This document shows positions 1 through 9,253 of a stretch of DNA of 64,000 nt, in pieces (position 1 is the first letter of the stretch; every line of letters begins with the position of its first letter). The DNA comes from Vibrio algicola (GTDB lineage: Bacteria > Pseudomonadota > Gammaproteobacteria > Enterobacterales > Vibrionaceae), in contig NZ_CP045699.1 of the NCBI RefSeq assembly GCF_009601765.2, positions 1,364,001 to 1,428,000 of the forward strand, read 5' to 3'. The position numbers were made by a program, and so were the translations under genes. The notes below the pieces were generated by a model, which had not been told where the DNA came from, ran no database searches, and saw only the letters and a program-made list of their open reading frames with translations.

Positions 1-1
1 T

Positions 2-181
2 TTTGTACACGATACTCATTATGAACTTATGCGCTTTAATATCGCTTTCGTTACTGATACTGCCCGAGAACATTTTATCTTGATCCCTCTCACCGATGCA
101 AAAAACTGGCGTGAAACATTGGAACGTCAATTTGAAAAAGAGCTGTACTGCAATATTTATCCTATCGAGCGTTCTGGCTAA
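2..181 (+). CDS. C-terminal fragment of an unidentified protein (5' end outside window)
   Basis: An open frame runs from the window edge to a TAA at 179-181 and encodes the last 59 residues of a protein. The fragment carries a readable segment (FNIAFVTDTAREHFILIPLTD) and ends in IYPIERSG. Codon use looks like the neighbouring genes, so it is probably a real gene tail, but I do not recognise the family. Nothing can be said about its start or domain layout. Confidence 0.6.
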   Translation, partial: FVHDTHYELMRFNIAFVTDTAREHFILIPLTDAKNWRETLERQFEKELYCNIYPIERSG

Positions 182-425
182 TTTAATACCGTGAATTCAT
201 TACACTCTTTCCAGTATGCCTTTTTAGCAGAATATCTTTTTCGTACCATACCCTTACACAAAGTGTTTCCTCTTTCCCGATTAAGCTTAAGTTTCAGGGC
301 TGCATAAACGCCAAAATGCCTGAGATTTTCTGCCTAAACCTCGTAACGCTCCAAAATCCCGCTTAGATGACCTGTTTTTTCACATTTATTTTCACTGGAA
401 TGACCATTTATATTGAATAGTCATA

Positions 426-431
426 TATAAT
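426..431 (+). promoter_or_regulatory. putative -10 element for the DUF3581 gene
   Basis: TATAAT lies 31 bp upstream of the DUF3581 start codon. No good -35 element is found at 16-18 bp; TGACCA at 401-406 is 19 bp away. The assignment rests on the -10 match and its position. The rest of the 182-461 gap shows nothing else I can name. Confidence 0.35.
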
Positions 432-461
432 CGCGGCTGTTTTTATTACCAGTAGTGATTT

Positions 462-1175
462 ATGTTCTTAAAACCTTATGTATCCACGGAAGGCAATACC
501 TTCGAGTTTACTCGTGATCAAGCGAGCAAGTTTGCCAAAAGAGTAGCTGGCGATTTCAATCCTATTCACGATGAAGATAGTAAGCGCTTCTGTATTCCTG
601 GCGATCTATTATTTGCCGTATTATTACAGAAAAAAGGCATCAGCGAAAAAATGAGTTTTCGCTTTTCAGGAATGGTTGCAGATGGTGTCCCTCTACATAT
701 AGAGGAAACTACGGCTAACGAGATTGCACTTTTAGATGATAAAGGCAAAGAGTACTTACACATGCACCATGAAGGTAAGGTTTGTAACAATGATGTTTTT
801 ATCGAACATGTTGTCACTAATTACGTTCAATTTTCTGGTCGAAACTTCCCGCACATTATGGTGCCATTAATGGAAGAGCAACAGCAGATGTTTAACTGCA
901 AGCGCCCATTAGTGATCTATGAAAGCATGGATATTGAATTTTCTCGTTTAGATTTGACCCATCCTGAAGTTGAATTTTCAGGCGCCAGTTTTGATGTTTC
1001 CGGCAAACGAGGAATTGTAACGTTAAATTTCGCCTTTAAAGAACAAGGTGAAGTCGTTGGTCGAGGGGTGAAACGCATGATTGCGAGTGGCTTAAAACCT
1101 TTTTGTAGTGAAGAACTCAACTATTTTGTCGACATTTTCAATAAACGCAAAGAAGCTTATTTAGCGGCACAGTAA
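462..1175 (+). CDS. DUF3581 family protein, hotdog-like
   Basis: A 237-residue protein that I assign to DUF3581, a family common in Vibrio and Shewanella. Residues about 24-38 read FAKRVAGDFNPIHDE. This resembles the catalytic-site motif of MaoC/hotdog-fold hydratases and thioesterases (GDxNPIHxD), so a role on acyl-CoA or acyl-ACP substrates is possible but is only inferred. There is no signal peptide or membrane segment, so it should be cytoplasmic. The gene stands alone, followed by a good terminator at 1259-1290. The upstream SD is weak. Confidence 0.75.
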   Translation: MFLKPYVSTEGNTFEFTRDQASKFAKRVAGDFNPIHDEDSKRFCIPGDLLFAVLLQKKGISEKMSFRFSGMVADGVPLHIEETTANEIALLDDKGKEYLHMHHEGKVCNNDVFIEHVVTNYVQFSGRNFPHIMVPLMEEQQQMFNCKRPLVIYESMDIEFSRLDLTHPEVEFSGASFDVSGKRGIVTLNFAFKEQGEVVGRGVKRMIASGLKPFCSEELNYFVDIFNKRKEAYLAAQ

Positions 1176-1258
1176 TTACATGATCAAATGTATCAATGAC
1201 GTCTGACGCTATTCATAGCTTAGATCTTATGTTAACTGCCAGTAGCATTCAAAATAAA

Positions 1259-1290
1259 AGCCAAAGAGTTAAAGCTCTTTGGCTTTTTTT
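1259..1290 (+). terminator. intrinsic terminator after the DUF3581 gene
   Basis: A perfect 10-bp stem, AGCCAAAGAG with CTCTTTGGCT and a 6-nt loop, is followed directly by a run of T. It lies 84 bp after the DUF3581 stop. Confidence 0.85.
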
Positions 1291-1512
1291 ATTCATTGCC
1301 TTTTCTTTTTTCAATTCTAAAACTTCACTCAATAAGCATCAATATAAAAACAACCCTGAAACATCAGCATAACAAATGTCGTATAATCGGGCTGTTTATT
1401 CGCCAATTTTAGGGTGTTCGTCTTGACTCTTTATTTTAAACAATTTTTTCTTGCATAATATGGCGTACTGATTAGTATATCTAGCTAGTGACAATTAATG
1501 CAGTATGAGAGC

Positions 1513-2241
1513 ATGACTATTCAAATTAACGCAATCAACAAATTCTATGGCTCGACTCAAGTCTTGCACGATGTGAGCTTCGAATGTCAATCCGGTGATA
1601 CCTTAGTATTGCTAGGGCCAAGTGGCGCGGGTAAAAGCTCCCTACTTCGGATCTTGAATTTATTAGAATTACCCGACAGCGGTTCACTTAATGTTGCTGG
1701 CACCACTTATGACTTTAACCATAATATTTCTGAGAAAGACGGCTTAAGCTTACGCAAAAAAGTCGGCATGGTTTTTCAGCAATACAATTTATGGCCTCAC
1801 ATGAGTGTGCTCGATAATTTAATTGAAGCGCCAATTAAAGTGCTTGGTATAACGAAAGAGATGGCCAAACAAGAAGCAATTGCCATTTTGACTCAACTTC
1901 AATTAGAAGATAAAGCCGATGCTTGGCCGCTGCAACTCTCTGGTGGTCAACAACAACGTGTCGCCATTGCTCGAGCATTAATGATGAAACCGGATGTATT
2001 ACTATTTGATGAACCTACTGCGGCGTTAGATCCAGAGATCACCACTCAAATTGTCAATATCATTAAAGAATTAAGCCGCACTGGCATCACTCAAGTGGTG
2101 GTGACCCATGAGGTCGATTTCGCCAAAAAAATCGCCTCACATTTACTGTATTTAGAAAAAGGTTATGTGGTGGAATACGGAGATAAATCCAGCTTCACCA
2201 GCCCTAAAACCGACGCTTTTAAACATTACTTACAACATTAA
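1513..2241 (+). CDS. artP: arginine ABC transporter ATP-binding protein ArtP
   Basis: ATPase of the periplasmic arginine importer, 242 residues from the chosen start. Walker A is GPSGAGKSS at 35-43; the signature [15 protein letters not shown] and Walker [15 protein letters not shown] follow near 142 and 163. The sequence aligns along its whole length with E. coli ArtP, including the shared stretch [11 protein letters not shown]. An in-frame ATG at 1498 would add five residues. I prefer 1513 because GAGA sits just upstream and because E. coli ArtP starts at the matching place. It is the first gene of artP-artJ-artQ-artM, an order like that of E. coli. Confidence 0.93.
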   Translation: MTIQINAINKFYGSTQVLHDVSFECQSGDTLVLLGPSGAGKSSLLRILNLLELPDSGSLNVAGTTYDFNHNISEKDGLSLRKKVGMVFQQYNLWPHMSVLDNLIEAPIKVLGITKEMAKQEAIAILTQLQLEDKADAWPLQLSGGQQQRVAIARALMMKPDVLLFDEPTAALDPEITTQIVNIIKELSRTGITQVVVTHEVDFAKKIASHLLYLEKGYVVEYGDKSSFTSPKTDAFKHYLQH

Positions 2242-2304
2242 TTATTTCTTCGTACCTATGTAGGTGCAAATGATAAAAATCACAGATATAAATGGAGTTA
2301 TACA

Positions 2305-3036
2305 ATGAAAAAAATTCTTTTAGCCAGTCTCATCGCGCTTACTTCTACTCATGCTTTTGCCCAACAAGAGCTGAAATTTGCAACAGAAGCGACTTATGCA
2401 CCATTTGAATACATGGATGATAGTAACCAAATTCAAGGTTTTGATATCGACTTAGCCAAAGCGCTATGTACTGAAATCAAGGCGAGCTGTACTTTCCATA
2501 ACCAAGCCTTTGATAGCTTGATCCCTGCATTAAAATTCAAACGTTATGATGCCGCGATTTCAGCGATGGATATTACCGATGCTCGTCAAAAACAAGTCAC
2601 CTTTACCAACGCTTATTACGACAATGCTGCTGCATTTGTCTCGAATAAGGGCAAAGTCGCCGACCAAGCCGCGCTCAATGGCAAACGCGTCGGGGTGCAA
2701 AATGGTTCAACTCATCAAAGCTATTTAGTTGATCAAATGGCCGGCGTCACCGCGGTACCTTACGCCAGTTACCAAGATGCGTTTATCGATATGCAAAATG
2801 GTCGTATCGATAGCGTATTTGGTGATACCGCAGTGGTGGCAGAATGGTTTAAAGGTAACGACAAGCTCGCTTATGTCGGTAAGCCTGTGACCAATAAACA
2901 ATATTTTGGTAATGGTTTTGGGATTGCAGTCAATAAAGACAATCAAGCATTAGTCGATCAACTCAATGCAGCATTAAAAACCATCAAAGCCAATGGTCAG
3001 TATCAAAAAATCTTTGACCAATACTTTGCAAAATAA
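2305..3036 (+). CDS. artJ: arginine-binding periplasmic protein ArtJ/ArtI
   Basis: Solute-binding protein (family 3), 243 residues. A Sec signal peptide ends in a typical AFA|QQ site near residue 19-20. The mature protein begins ELKFATEATYAPFEYMDD, the standard start of amino-acid-binding proteins. The C-terminal half has the GVQNGSTHQSYL and DSVFGDTAV segments of the family. It should capture arginine in the periplasm and deliver it to ArtQM. E. coli has two paralogues, ArtI and ArtJ; which one this matches best cannot be settled here. A large stem-loop follows at 3053-3102, before artQ. Confidence 0.9.
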   Translation: MKKILLASLIALTSTHAFAQQELKFATEATYAPFEYMDDSNQIQGFDIDLAKALCTEIKASCTFHNQAFDSLIPALKFKRYDAAISAMDITDARQKQVTFTNAYYDNAAAFVSNKGKVADQAALNGKRVGVQNGSTHQSYLVDQMAGVTAVPYASYQDAFIDMQNGRIDSVFGDTAVVAEWFKGNDKLAYVGKPVTNKQYFGNGFGIAVNKDNQALVDQLNAALKTIKANGQYQKIFDQYFAK

Positions 3037-3052
3037 CAAATAAACCCCATTA

Positions 3053-3102
3053 CCCGATGAACCTTAGTTGCCGATAATCTTATCCCAACTAAGTTCATCG
3101 GG
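3053..3102 (+). promoter_or_regulatory. intergenic stem-loop between artJ and artQ
   Basis: An inverted repeat has arms at 3053-3070 and 3086-3102: 17 paired bases, one bulged base and a 15-nt loop. No T-run follows, so it is not a classical terminator. Such a hairpin after a binding-protein gene is well placed to stabilise the upstream message or reduce read-through, giving more binding protein than permease. That role is inferred. Confidence 0.65.
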
Positions 3103-3131
3103 ATCAAATATCAGTAAAACGGAAATAAAAA

Positions 3132-3833
3132 ATGCTTTCAGGTTATTCTCTTGCTTTGGTTAACGCCAGTTGGCTGACCATTCAATTGGCGTTCAGCAGT
3201 TTAGCGGTCGGTCTTCTACTCGCAGTATTATTTGCTGGTGGAGAGATGTCTCGTTTGCGCCTGATTTCATGGCCAACGACCGCGCTAGTAACCATTATCA
3301 GAGGTTTACCTGAGCTTTTAGTCGTACTATTTATTTTCTTTGGTTCTAGCCAAGTGATTTTTTATATTACTGGCGACTATGTTGAAATTAGCCCTTTTTT
3401 ATCTGGTGTGATTGCACTCTCGTTGATCTTTGCCTCTTACGCCGCCCAAAGCTTACGTGGGGCATTAAAAGCCGTACCTAAGGGCCAAAAAGAGGCGGGG
3501 AATGCTTTAGGTTTAAGTAAGAGCCGAGTTTTTATTCGCATTGTGTTACCTCAAGCGATCCGCCATGCCCTACCGGGTTTAACCAATCAATGGTTAGTAC
3601 TATTAAAAGATACGGCATTGGTGTCATTAATTGGCGTCACCGATTTATTAAAGCAAGCACAATTAACATCGGCAGCCACGCATCAAAGTTTCACTTGGTA
3701 TGCCACCGCAGCCATGGTGTATCTTGTGATCACGTTGATCACACAACGCGTGGTTAAAGTCATTAATAACAAATACCAACTGCAAGAAAACACCATTAGC
3801 ATAAATAACAACAAAACCGGAGCCAAAGCATGA
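3132..3833 (+). CDS. artQ: arginine ABC transporter permease ArtQ
   Basis: Inner-membrane permease of 233 residues with about five hydrophobic segments. It shares with E. coli ArtQ the stretches TIIRGLPELLVVLFIFFGSS, SPFLSGVIALSL and ALPGLTNQWLVLLKDTALVSLI. The EAA-type loop that contacts the ATPase reads KEAGNALGLSKSRVFIRIVLPQA near residues 120-142. It overlaps artM by four bases (ATGA), indicating translational coupling. It should form the arginine channel together with ArtM, driven by ArtP. Confidence 0.93.
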   Translation: MLSGYSLALVNASWLTIQLAFSSLAVGLLLAVLFAGGEMSRLRLISWPTTALVTIIRGLPELLVVLFIFFGSSQVIFYITGDYVEISPFLSGVIALSLIFASYAAQSLRGALKAVPKGQKEAGNALGLSKSRVFIRIVLPQAIRHALPGLTNQWLVLLKDTALVSLIGVTDLLKQAQLTSAATHQSFTWYATAAMVYLVITLITQRVVKVINNKYQLQENTISINNNKTGAKA

Positions 3834-4504
3834 ATGAACAACATATTTGGCAACTTGTCACCGGTTTACAAACTAGCCTTGAGTTAACTGTCGTCGCTTT
3901 GCTGGTGGGTTGCACCCTTTCGCTCTTAATGACCATTAGTCTGATCACTCGTACTCCGGTGATCCACTGGTTGAGTCGCGCTTTAATTACTTTATTTACT
4001 GGCACCCCACTTTTGGTGCAAATATTCTTAATCTATTACGGCCCAGGGCAATTTGAGGTGATCAAAAATAGCATCGCGTGGAATTGGTTAAGCCAGCCTT
4101 GGTTTTGCGCAATGCTCGCGTTAGCGCTTAATACTGCCGCTTATAGTACTCAACTGTTTAAAGGCGCATTTGATGCCATTCCATCAGGTCAATGGCAAGC
4201 TTGTCGCGCGTTAGGTATGAGCACCAAAACCACCCTCGGCGTGTTACTTCCTTATGCCATTCGTCGCGCGATCCCAGCGTATTCCAACGAAGTGATTTTA
4301 GTCTTCAAAGGCACATCACTTGCCAGTACCATCACTATTATGGATTTAATGGGTTACGCGCAACGCATTAATGCCCAAACCTACGACACTTTGGTGGTGT
4401 TTGGCATTGCAGGTGCTTTCTATTTAGTGGTGAATGGCGCTTTGTCTTTAATTTTCAGACAAGTCGAAAAGAAAGTGCTCGCGTTTGAAAATACTGGCCA
4501 TTAA
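3830..4504 (+). CDS. artM: arginine ABC transporter permease ArtM
   Basis: Second permease subunit, 224 residues. It matches E. coli ArtM over LITLFTGTPLLVQIFLIYYG and ALNTAAYSTQLFKGAF, and carries the EAA-type loop GQWQACRALGMSTKTTLGVLLPYA. It starts inside the artQ stop codon (ATGA overlap). It is the last gene of the operon and is followed within 40 bp by a bidirectional terminator shared with the convergent ydiJ. Confidence 0.93.
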   Translation: MNEQHIWQLVTGLQTSLELTVVALLVGCTLSLLMTISLITRTPVIHWLSRALITLFTGTPLLVQIFLIYYGPGQFEVIKNSIAWNWLSQPWFCAMLALALNTAAYSTQLFKGAFDAIPSGQWQACRALGMSTKTTLGVLLPYAIRRAIPAYSNEVILVFKGTSLASTITIMDLMGYAQRINAQTYDTLVVFGIAGAFYLVVNGALSLIFRQVEKKVLAFENTGH

Positions 4505-4537
4505 GAATAATCGCAATCTAAATCATTTGATGATCAA

Positions 4538-4573
4538 AAAAGCCTAGACTGAATTATCTCAGTCTAGGCTTTT
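4538..4573. terminator. bidirectional terminator between artM and ydiJ
   Basis: A 15-bp perfect stem, AAAAGCCTAGACTGA with TCAGTCTAGGCTTTT and a 6-nt loop, has A-rich and T-rich flanks. It can stop artPJQM rightward and ydiJ leftward. Confidence 0.85.
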
Positions 4574-4590
4574 AATTTGATTTACTCTCG

Positions 4591-7500
4591 TTACAGTATC
4601 GACAACAAGGCTTGCAGTGGGTGGCGTAATTTCTCACCTTCAAAACGCTTCACTTGGCTACGACAAGAATAACCAGTCGATAAGCATCGTTCCTTAGGCA
4701 ATCGATTTAAGTTCGGTTGCCAGCTGAGTTGATAGATCCCTTGTGACATATCAAACTTATCCGCTTCATGGCCAAACGTTCCCGCCATGCCGCAACATCC
4801 TACCGCAATACTTTGTAACTGAGCGCCAAAGTGTTGGAAGATCTGCCCCCACTCTTTTTCAGCATTAGGCAGTTTGGTCTTTTCCGTACAGTGCGAGAAT
4901 AGATACCAAGTTAAGCTCTCTTGATTTTGCTGTGCTTGTATATCACTGCTGTGCTGCTGCGCGACATCCTGCATAACAGGTGGTTTTACATAGTTAAAGC
5001 ACTCTAGGTTAGGTTGTAGCCACTCATGCACCGACAGCACCCTAAATTGACAGGCTTGTTCACCCAGCACTTCTTTATATTCATCGCGATAACACAACAC
5101 CATCGCAGGATCGATCCCCACTAAAGGAATGTCCAATTTCGCGATATCATTTAAAAACTCAGCGGTGGTGGTGGCCGATTGGGTAAATTGCTTTAAGAAA
5201 CCTTTAATATGCTGCGCTTTACCATTGGGTTTGAACGGTAAAATGATTGGCTTTTTGCCCAATTTAACCGCCAGAGCAACAAAATCTGACACCACTTGTG
5301 CATCGTAATAACTGGTGAACGGATCTTGTACCACCAGCACATAGTCTTGTTTTTCTTGTTCTGATAACGCTTGTAAATACGACAAACTAAAACGGCTATC
5401 CCATTGCTTTTGAGATAACTGTTGTTTGAGGGTTGGCACGGATAATAACGGGGTATCAATATAACCAATGCTTGCCTTGGTTAAACTCTGCACCCATTTC
5501 ATCCCTAACATGCCATTGACCACTTTAGGCGCGCTGGCCATTAGCGGTAACAAGCTTTCGATATTGGCGACTAAATAATCTTTGGCCGGACGTTGATAAC
5601 GCGAATAATAGAGATTTAAAAAACGCGAACGAAACGAAGGAACATCGACATTGATCGGACATTGGCTGGCGCAAGCTTTACAAGCTAAACAGCCATTGAG
5701 CGCATCGTACACTTCATGAGAAAAATCGTACTGTTTTTTCTTATTTATACTGTGACGAATACGGTCAATCATGGTTTTAATTGACGTTGATTGGGTTAAG
5801 GTTTGCTGCTCGAGATCTAAAACATCAATCCCCTGCTCGGTTAACTGACGCAACCATTCACGCACTAAACCAGCACGGCCCTTGGGTGAATGACGGCGAT
5901 CGGCGGTGATCTTCATCGATGGACACATAGGAGAGTTTACGTCGTAGTTAAAACATAAACCGTTACCATTACAATCCATCGCTTGATTAAAGCTATCACG
6001 AACATTAACCGGGATCTGACGATCATAAAATGCTCGTTTGGTATCCGAAACTTTCACCAACTGATCGTCGCTATCGACCGGAGTACAAATCTTACCTGGA
6101 TTCATTTTATTGAGTGGGTCAAAGGCCGTTTTCACGCGGCGAAGTTGCATAAACAACTCATCACCAAAAAATTCAGGGCCATATTCAGAGCGGTAACCTT
6201 TACCGTGCTCACCCCACATTAAACCGCCATATTTGGCCACTAACTTGACCACATCGTCCGAAATTTGGTGCATCAGTTTTTCTTGTTCCGGGTCGCATAA
6301 ATCGAGCGCCGGACGCACATGCAACACACCCGCATCCACATGACCAAACATGCCATAGTTTAACGATTGACCATCGAGTAAAGTTCTAAATTCGGCAATA
6401 TAATCGGCAAGGTTTTCTGGAGGGACACAAGTATCTTCGGCAAACGCGATCGGTTTGGCTCGACCTTTTGCGCCGCCAAGTAAACCCACCGCTTTTTTAC
6501 GCATATTATAAATTTTGTTGATGCTATCCAAATCGCTGCACACTTGAAAACCGATAATGCCGCCTTGTTCGGTTGCAAGTTTGATTTTTAGTGTCGCCAC
6601 CAAATCTTCGACCAACCCATGCACTTTAGCTTCACTCGGGTCGGCAAACTCAATAATATTGATACCCTGCATGTCTTTGCCTTCGACATCGGTCAGTAAG
6701 TCACTGACGGTATGCCACACAATATCTTGCTTGGCTAAATTCAATACTTTGGAGTCAATGGTTTCGACCGAGAGCGCTTGCGCTTGTACCATAAATGGCG
6801 CGTTGCGTAACGCAGCGTCAAATGAGTTGTATTTCACATTGATTAAAGTGCGCGCTTTAGGAATTTTAGTTAGGTTCAGTTTGGCTTCGGTAATAAAAGC
6901 TAATGAGCCTTCTGCGCCGCACAACACCCGAGCTAAATCAAACTCGCCTTGTTCGGTGCGTGTATCTTCTGGCTCAGATCCACTGGTTACGGGTGTAAAT
7001 TGCAACGCATTCTTGAGATCATAACCCGTTAAAAAGCGATTCAGTGGTGGGAATTTTGCTTCTATCGCCGCGCGATTTTCACGGCAGATTTGCTCGGTTG
7101 CAAGCAGCGCTTTACTGGCAAGAGTGTCAAATTCAGGTTGAGTGTCACCTTGGGTATCAAACACAGACCCATCGGCAAAGACCGCTTGCAGTGATAACAC
7201 ATGATCCGAGGTTTTGCCGTATTTTAGCGAACCTTGACCGGAAGCATCGGTATTCACCATACCGCCAATTGTCGCTCGATTACTGGTAGACAGATCGGGT
7301 GAAAAGAAATAGCCATATTGACGCACCGCATCATTTAATTGATCTTTCACCACCCCAGATTGCACTCGAACCCAAGCTTGCGCTTCATTAATTTCGAGAA
7401 CTTTATTCATGTGGCGAGACATATCGACCACGATGCCTTTGGTCAAGGATTGGCCATTAGTCCCCGTACCGCCACCACGGGCAGAAAAGGTCACACTCTG

Positions 7501-7809
7501 ATATTGGTCTTGCGCGCCCACTCGGCCAATTAATTGAACATCTTGAGTATGTTTAGGATGCACCACCGCTTGCGGTAATTGCTGATACACACTGTTATCA
7601 GTCGCCATAGCCAAACGGCTGGCATAGGTTTGCTCAATATCACCGTCAAAGCCCGATTGTTTGAGTTCTTCAAGATATGTCGCAACTTTAGGATCGACAG
7701 AATAACTCTGTGTCAGGGCTGGCAACGCGCGTTTATTATTGCCGGCATTTGATGAAGTGTCCTTGCTTGTCGCTTCAGTGTTGGTGGCATTATCGTGTTT
7801 AACGACCAT
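4591..7809 (-). CDS. ydiJ: FAD-binding/Fe-S oxidoreductase YdiJ (D-2-hydroxyglutarate dehydrogenase type)
   Basis: Large protein of 1072 residues. The order is: an FAD-binding PCMH domain (ARGGGTGTNGQSLTKGIVVDM near 110-130), an FAD-oxidase C-terminal domain, a ferredoxin-like 4Fe-4S region (CLACKACASQCP near 705), and a C-terminal domain with the CCG motif CCGMAGTFGHE near 1000. E. coli YdiJ (1018 residues) has the same layout and has been described as a D-2-hydroxyglutarate dehydrogenase. The first 35 or so residues are polar and absent from E. coli YdiJ. I keep this start because AGGGAG lies nine bases upstream. It is transcribed alone, convergent with artM. Confidence 0.9.
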   Translation of the reverse strand: MVVKHDNATNTEATSKDTSSNAGNNKRALPALTQSYSVDPKVATYLEELKQSGFDGDIEQTYASRLAMATDNSVYQQLPQAVVHPKHTQDVQLIGRVGAQDQYQSVTFSARGGGTGTNGQSLTKGIVVDMSRHMNKVLEINEAQAWVRVQSGVVKDQLNDAVRQYGYFFSPDLSTSNRATIGGMVNTDASGQGSLKYGKTSDHVLSLQAVFADGSVFDTQGDTQPEFDTLASKALLATEQICRENRAAIEAKFPPLNRFLTGYDLKNALQFTPVTSGSEPEDTRTEQGEFDLARVLCGAEGSLAFITEAKLNLTKIPKARTLINVKYNSFDAALRNAPFMVQAQALSVETIDSKVLNLAKQDIVWHTVSDLLTDVEGKDMQGINIIEFADPSEAKVHGLVEDLVATLKIKLATEQGGIIGFQVCSDLDSINKIYNMRKKAVGLLGGAKGRAKPIAFAEDTCVPPENLADYIAEFRTLLDGQSLNYGMFGHVDAGVLHVRPALDLCDPEQEKLMHQISDDVVKLVAKYGGLMWGEHGKGYRSEYGPEFFGDELFMQLRRVKTAFDPLNKMNPGKICTPVDSDDQLVKVSDTKRAFYDRQIPVNVRDSFNQAMDCNGNGLCFNYDVNSPMCPSMKITADRRHSPKGRAGLVREWLRQLTEQGIDVLDLEQQTLTQSTSIKTMIDRIRHSINKKKQYDFSHEVYDALNGCLACKACASQCPINVDVPSFRSRFLNLYYSRYQRPAKDYLVANIESLLPLMASAPKVVNGMLGMKWVQSLTKASIGYIDTPLLSVPTLKQQLSQKQWDSRFSLSYLQALSEQEKQDYVLVVQDPFTSYYDAQVVSDFVALAVKLGKKPIILPFKPNGKAQHIKGFLKQFTQSATTTAEFLNDIAKLDIPLVGIDPAMVLCYRDEYKEVLGEQACQFRVLSVHEWLQPNLECFNYVKPPVMQDVAQQHSSDIQAQQNQESLTWYLFSHCTEKTKLPNAEKEWGQIFQHFGAQLQSIAVGCCGMAGTFGHEADKFDMSQGIYQLSWQPNLNRLPKERCLSTGYSCRSQVKRFEGEKLRHPLQALLSIL

Positions 7810-8060
7810 TGTGTTTCTGCTCCCTATCCTAACGTCATCACAGTATTGATTAGCAACACTGCGTTACCCATTCCATGTGGGATTCGGATGTTTTTATGAA
7901 TTCCTTCACTTTACAACATTTAAGTTAGTGTTAGGAATAGATAATTTTGATTTTTCAGAGCAAGATTGTGATATCAAAATGCAGTTCAGCTTTATAAAGG
8001 ACACGAAAAACGGTAGAATGCTCGGCTCATTTTCCTTACTCGATAAATAGCCCAAACTGA

Positions 8061-8753
8061 ATGTCTAAACAAAAAGCGCTTAAAAAAATAGCTAAATGTC
8101 TTGAACTTGGTAACTCAGCCAATGTGAATGAGGCCGCGCAAGCAATCAAAATGGCCCATAATCTAATGCTAAAATATGGCTTAGATAAAGACGATATTGA
8201 TTTCATTAAGCTCGGAAAAACTCAGTCTAGTCATTTATTACCCGCCAATATTAGCTCTAACTTGCTGCGTATTATTCGCGGTATCAACACTCGTTTTGGC
8301 GTAGAGGCAGTATTGCTCAACCATAAAGGATTAAAACGTGTCGAGTTTATTGGAGAAGCCGATCGCGCTATTTTTGCAGCGTTTGCTTTTGATATCGTTT
8401 ATAGAGAAATGAATGAGCATACAGGGCAATTTCGCAATAGTTTTTCGGGTTCTGGTACTAGCAGCGCAGAAGTGACTCGTCGGGTGAATTCATTTGTTTC
8501 CGGTTGGATTGAAGGCGCATTAGAAAAGCTACCATTAATCGCACCCGATGATGATTCGGCCAATAAGATCAATAACTACATTGATAAAGAATTTGCCAAC
8601 ATCGATCGCGAAACCTTTAAGCAACAGTTAAGAGAGGCGATGAATAACTTCACTGCCGATTATGAAGTTGGATTAAAGAAAGGTCGGAAAATTTCAGTCA
8701 ACCGCCCTATTGATGGCACAGGCAACGAACAAAATAAAAAGTTAATCGAATAA
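8061..8753 (+). CDS. DUF2786 family protein
   Basis: 230 residues. The N-terminal 45 residues (ALKKIAKCLELGNSANVNEAAQAIKMAHNLM, written here only as a landmark: KxxKCLELGxSxNxxEAAxA) match the DUF2786 domain, a small helical domain of unknown function also found in phage and plasmid proteins. The remainder resembles the associated C-terminal region with a GSGTSSAEVTRRVNSFVSGW stretch. No signal or membrane segment is seen. It is divergent from ydiJ, with a weak promoter (TTTATA at 7991-7996, TAGAAT at 8014-8019). I know of no proven function. Confidence 0.75.
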   Translation: MSKQKALKKIAKCLELGNSANVNEAAQAIKMAHNLMLKYGLDKDDIDFIKLGKTQSSHLLPANISSNLLRIIRGINTRFGVEAVLLNHKGLKRVEFIGEADRAIFAAFAFDIVYREMNEHTGQFRNSFSGSGTSSAEVTRRVNSFVSGWIEGALEKLPLIAPDDDSANKINNYIDKEFANIDRETFKQQLREAMNNFTADYEVGLKKGRKISVNRPIDGTGNEQNKKLIE

Positions 8754-8815
8754 TTCAACCATCCAAGATTGAGAACGATAATTTAATCTTGGGCTCTAGT
8801 CGCCAGCAGTCTCTT

Positions 8816-8846
8816 AAACGCTACCGCTTAATGGCGCTTTTTTGAA
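8816..8846 (+). terminator. weak terminator-like hairpin after the DUF2786 gene
   Basis: A short stem (AACGC with GCGcTT, one bulge) around an 11-nt loop is followed by TTTTTT. The stem is poor, so this is tentative. An 8-bp inverted repeat without T-run (CCAAGATT/AATCTTGG at 8763-8792) lies just upstream. Confidence 0.3.
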
Positions 8847-8897
8847 ATACAAATAACGCATTATCACTAGCGACGAGTGATAACAACAAGGAAGAAA

Positions 8898-9083
8898 ATG
8901 GAAAATAAACACGGAACATGCGATTGGTGTAAACAGTTTACTGACAATTTGGTTCGCTTAGATTATGTCGACGGGATCAGCAACCATTCTTGTACAGGTT
9001 GTCATGACTTAGCCAAAATCGACGTACGACAATTTAATTTGGCTGAACTGGCTTTACGCGCCAAACAAACCCGTCTGAATTAG
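8898..9083 (+). CDS. small protein with two CxxC motifs
   Basis: 61 residues. It has CDWC near residue 7 and, 20 residues later, CTGC, a spacing typical of a small zinc-ribbon or Fe-S knuckle. I chose the ATG at 8898, not the upstream frame start at 8877, because AAGGAAG is placed correctly before it and the protein then begins MENKHGTCDWC. I do not recognise the family. It stands alone, is followed by a strong terminator, and is probably cytoplasmic. Confidence 0.65.
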   Translation: MENKHGTCDWCKQFTDNLVRLDYVDGISNHSCTGCHDLAKIDVRQFNLAELALRAKQTRLN

Positions 9084-9114
9084 ACCGCACAAACTCAGCT
9101 ATGTTACACACATT

Positions 9115-9163
9115 AAAAAGGCGCTGATTCTTTCTCATGGAAAGTCATCAGCGCCTTTTTTAT
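9115..9163. terminator. bidirectional terminator between the CxxC gene and aqpZ
   Basis: The arms AAAAAGGCGCTGAT and ATCAGCGCCTTTTT enclose a second inner pairing (CTTTC/GGAAAG). T-runs are present in both directions, so it can serve the rightward small gene and the leftward aqpZ. Confidence 0.85.
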
Positions 9164-9253
9164 TTTTAACAACACAACAATGAAAACCGTTCAGTGTTGA
9201 TTTTCATCTCCATTCAAACCGTCATGACCAAAATTTCATGACTCTCGAATTTA

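Noticed and set aside
5983..7533. Several open frames on the + strand inside ydiJ
   Set aside because: They are antisense shadows of a strongly conserved long gene with clear domains.
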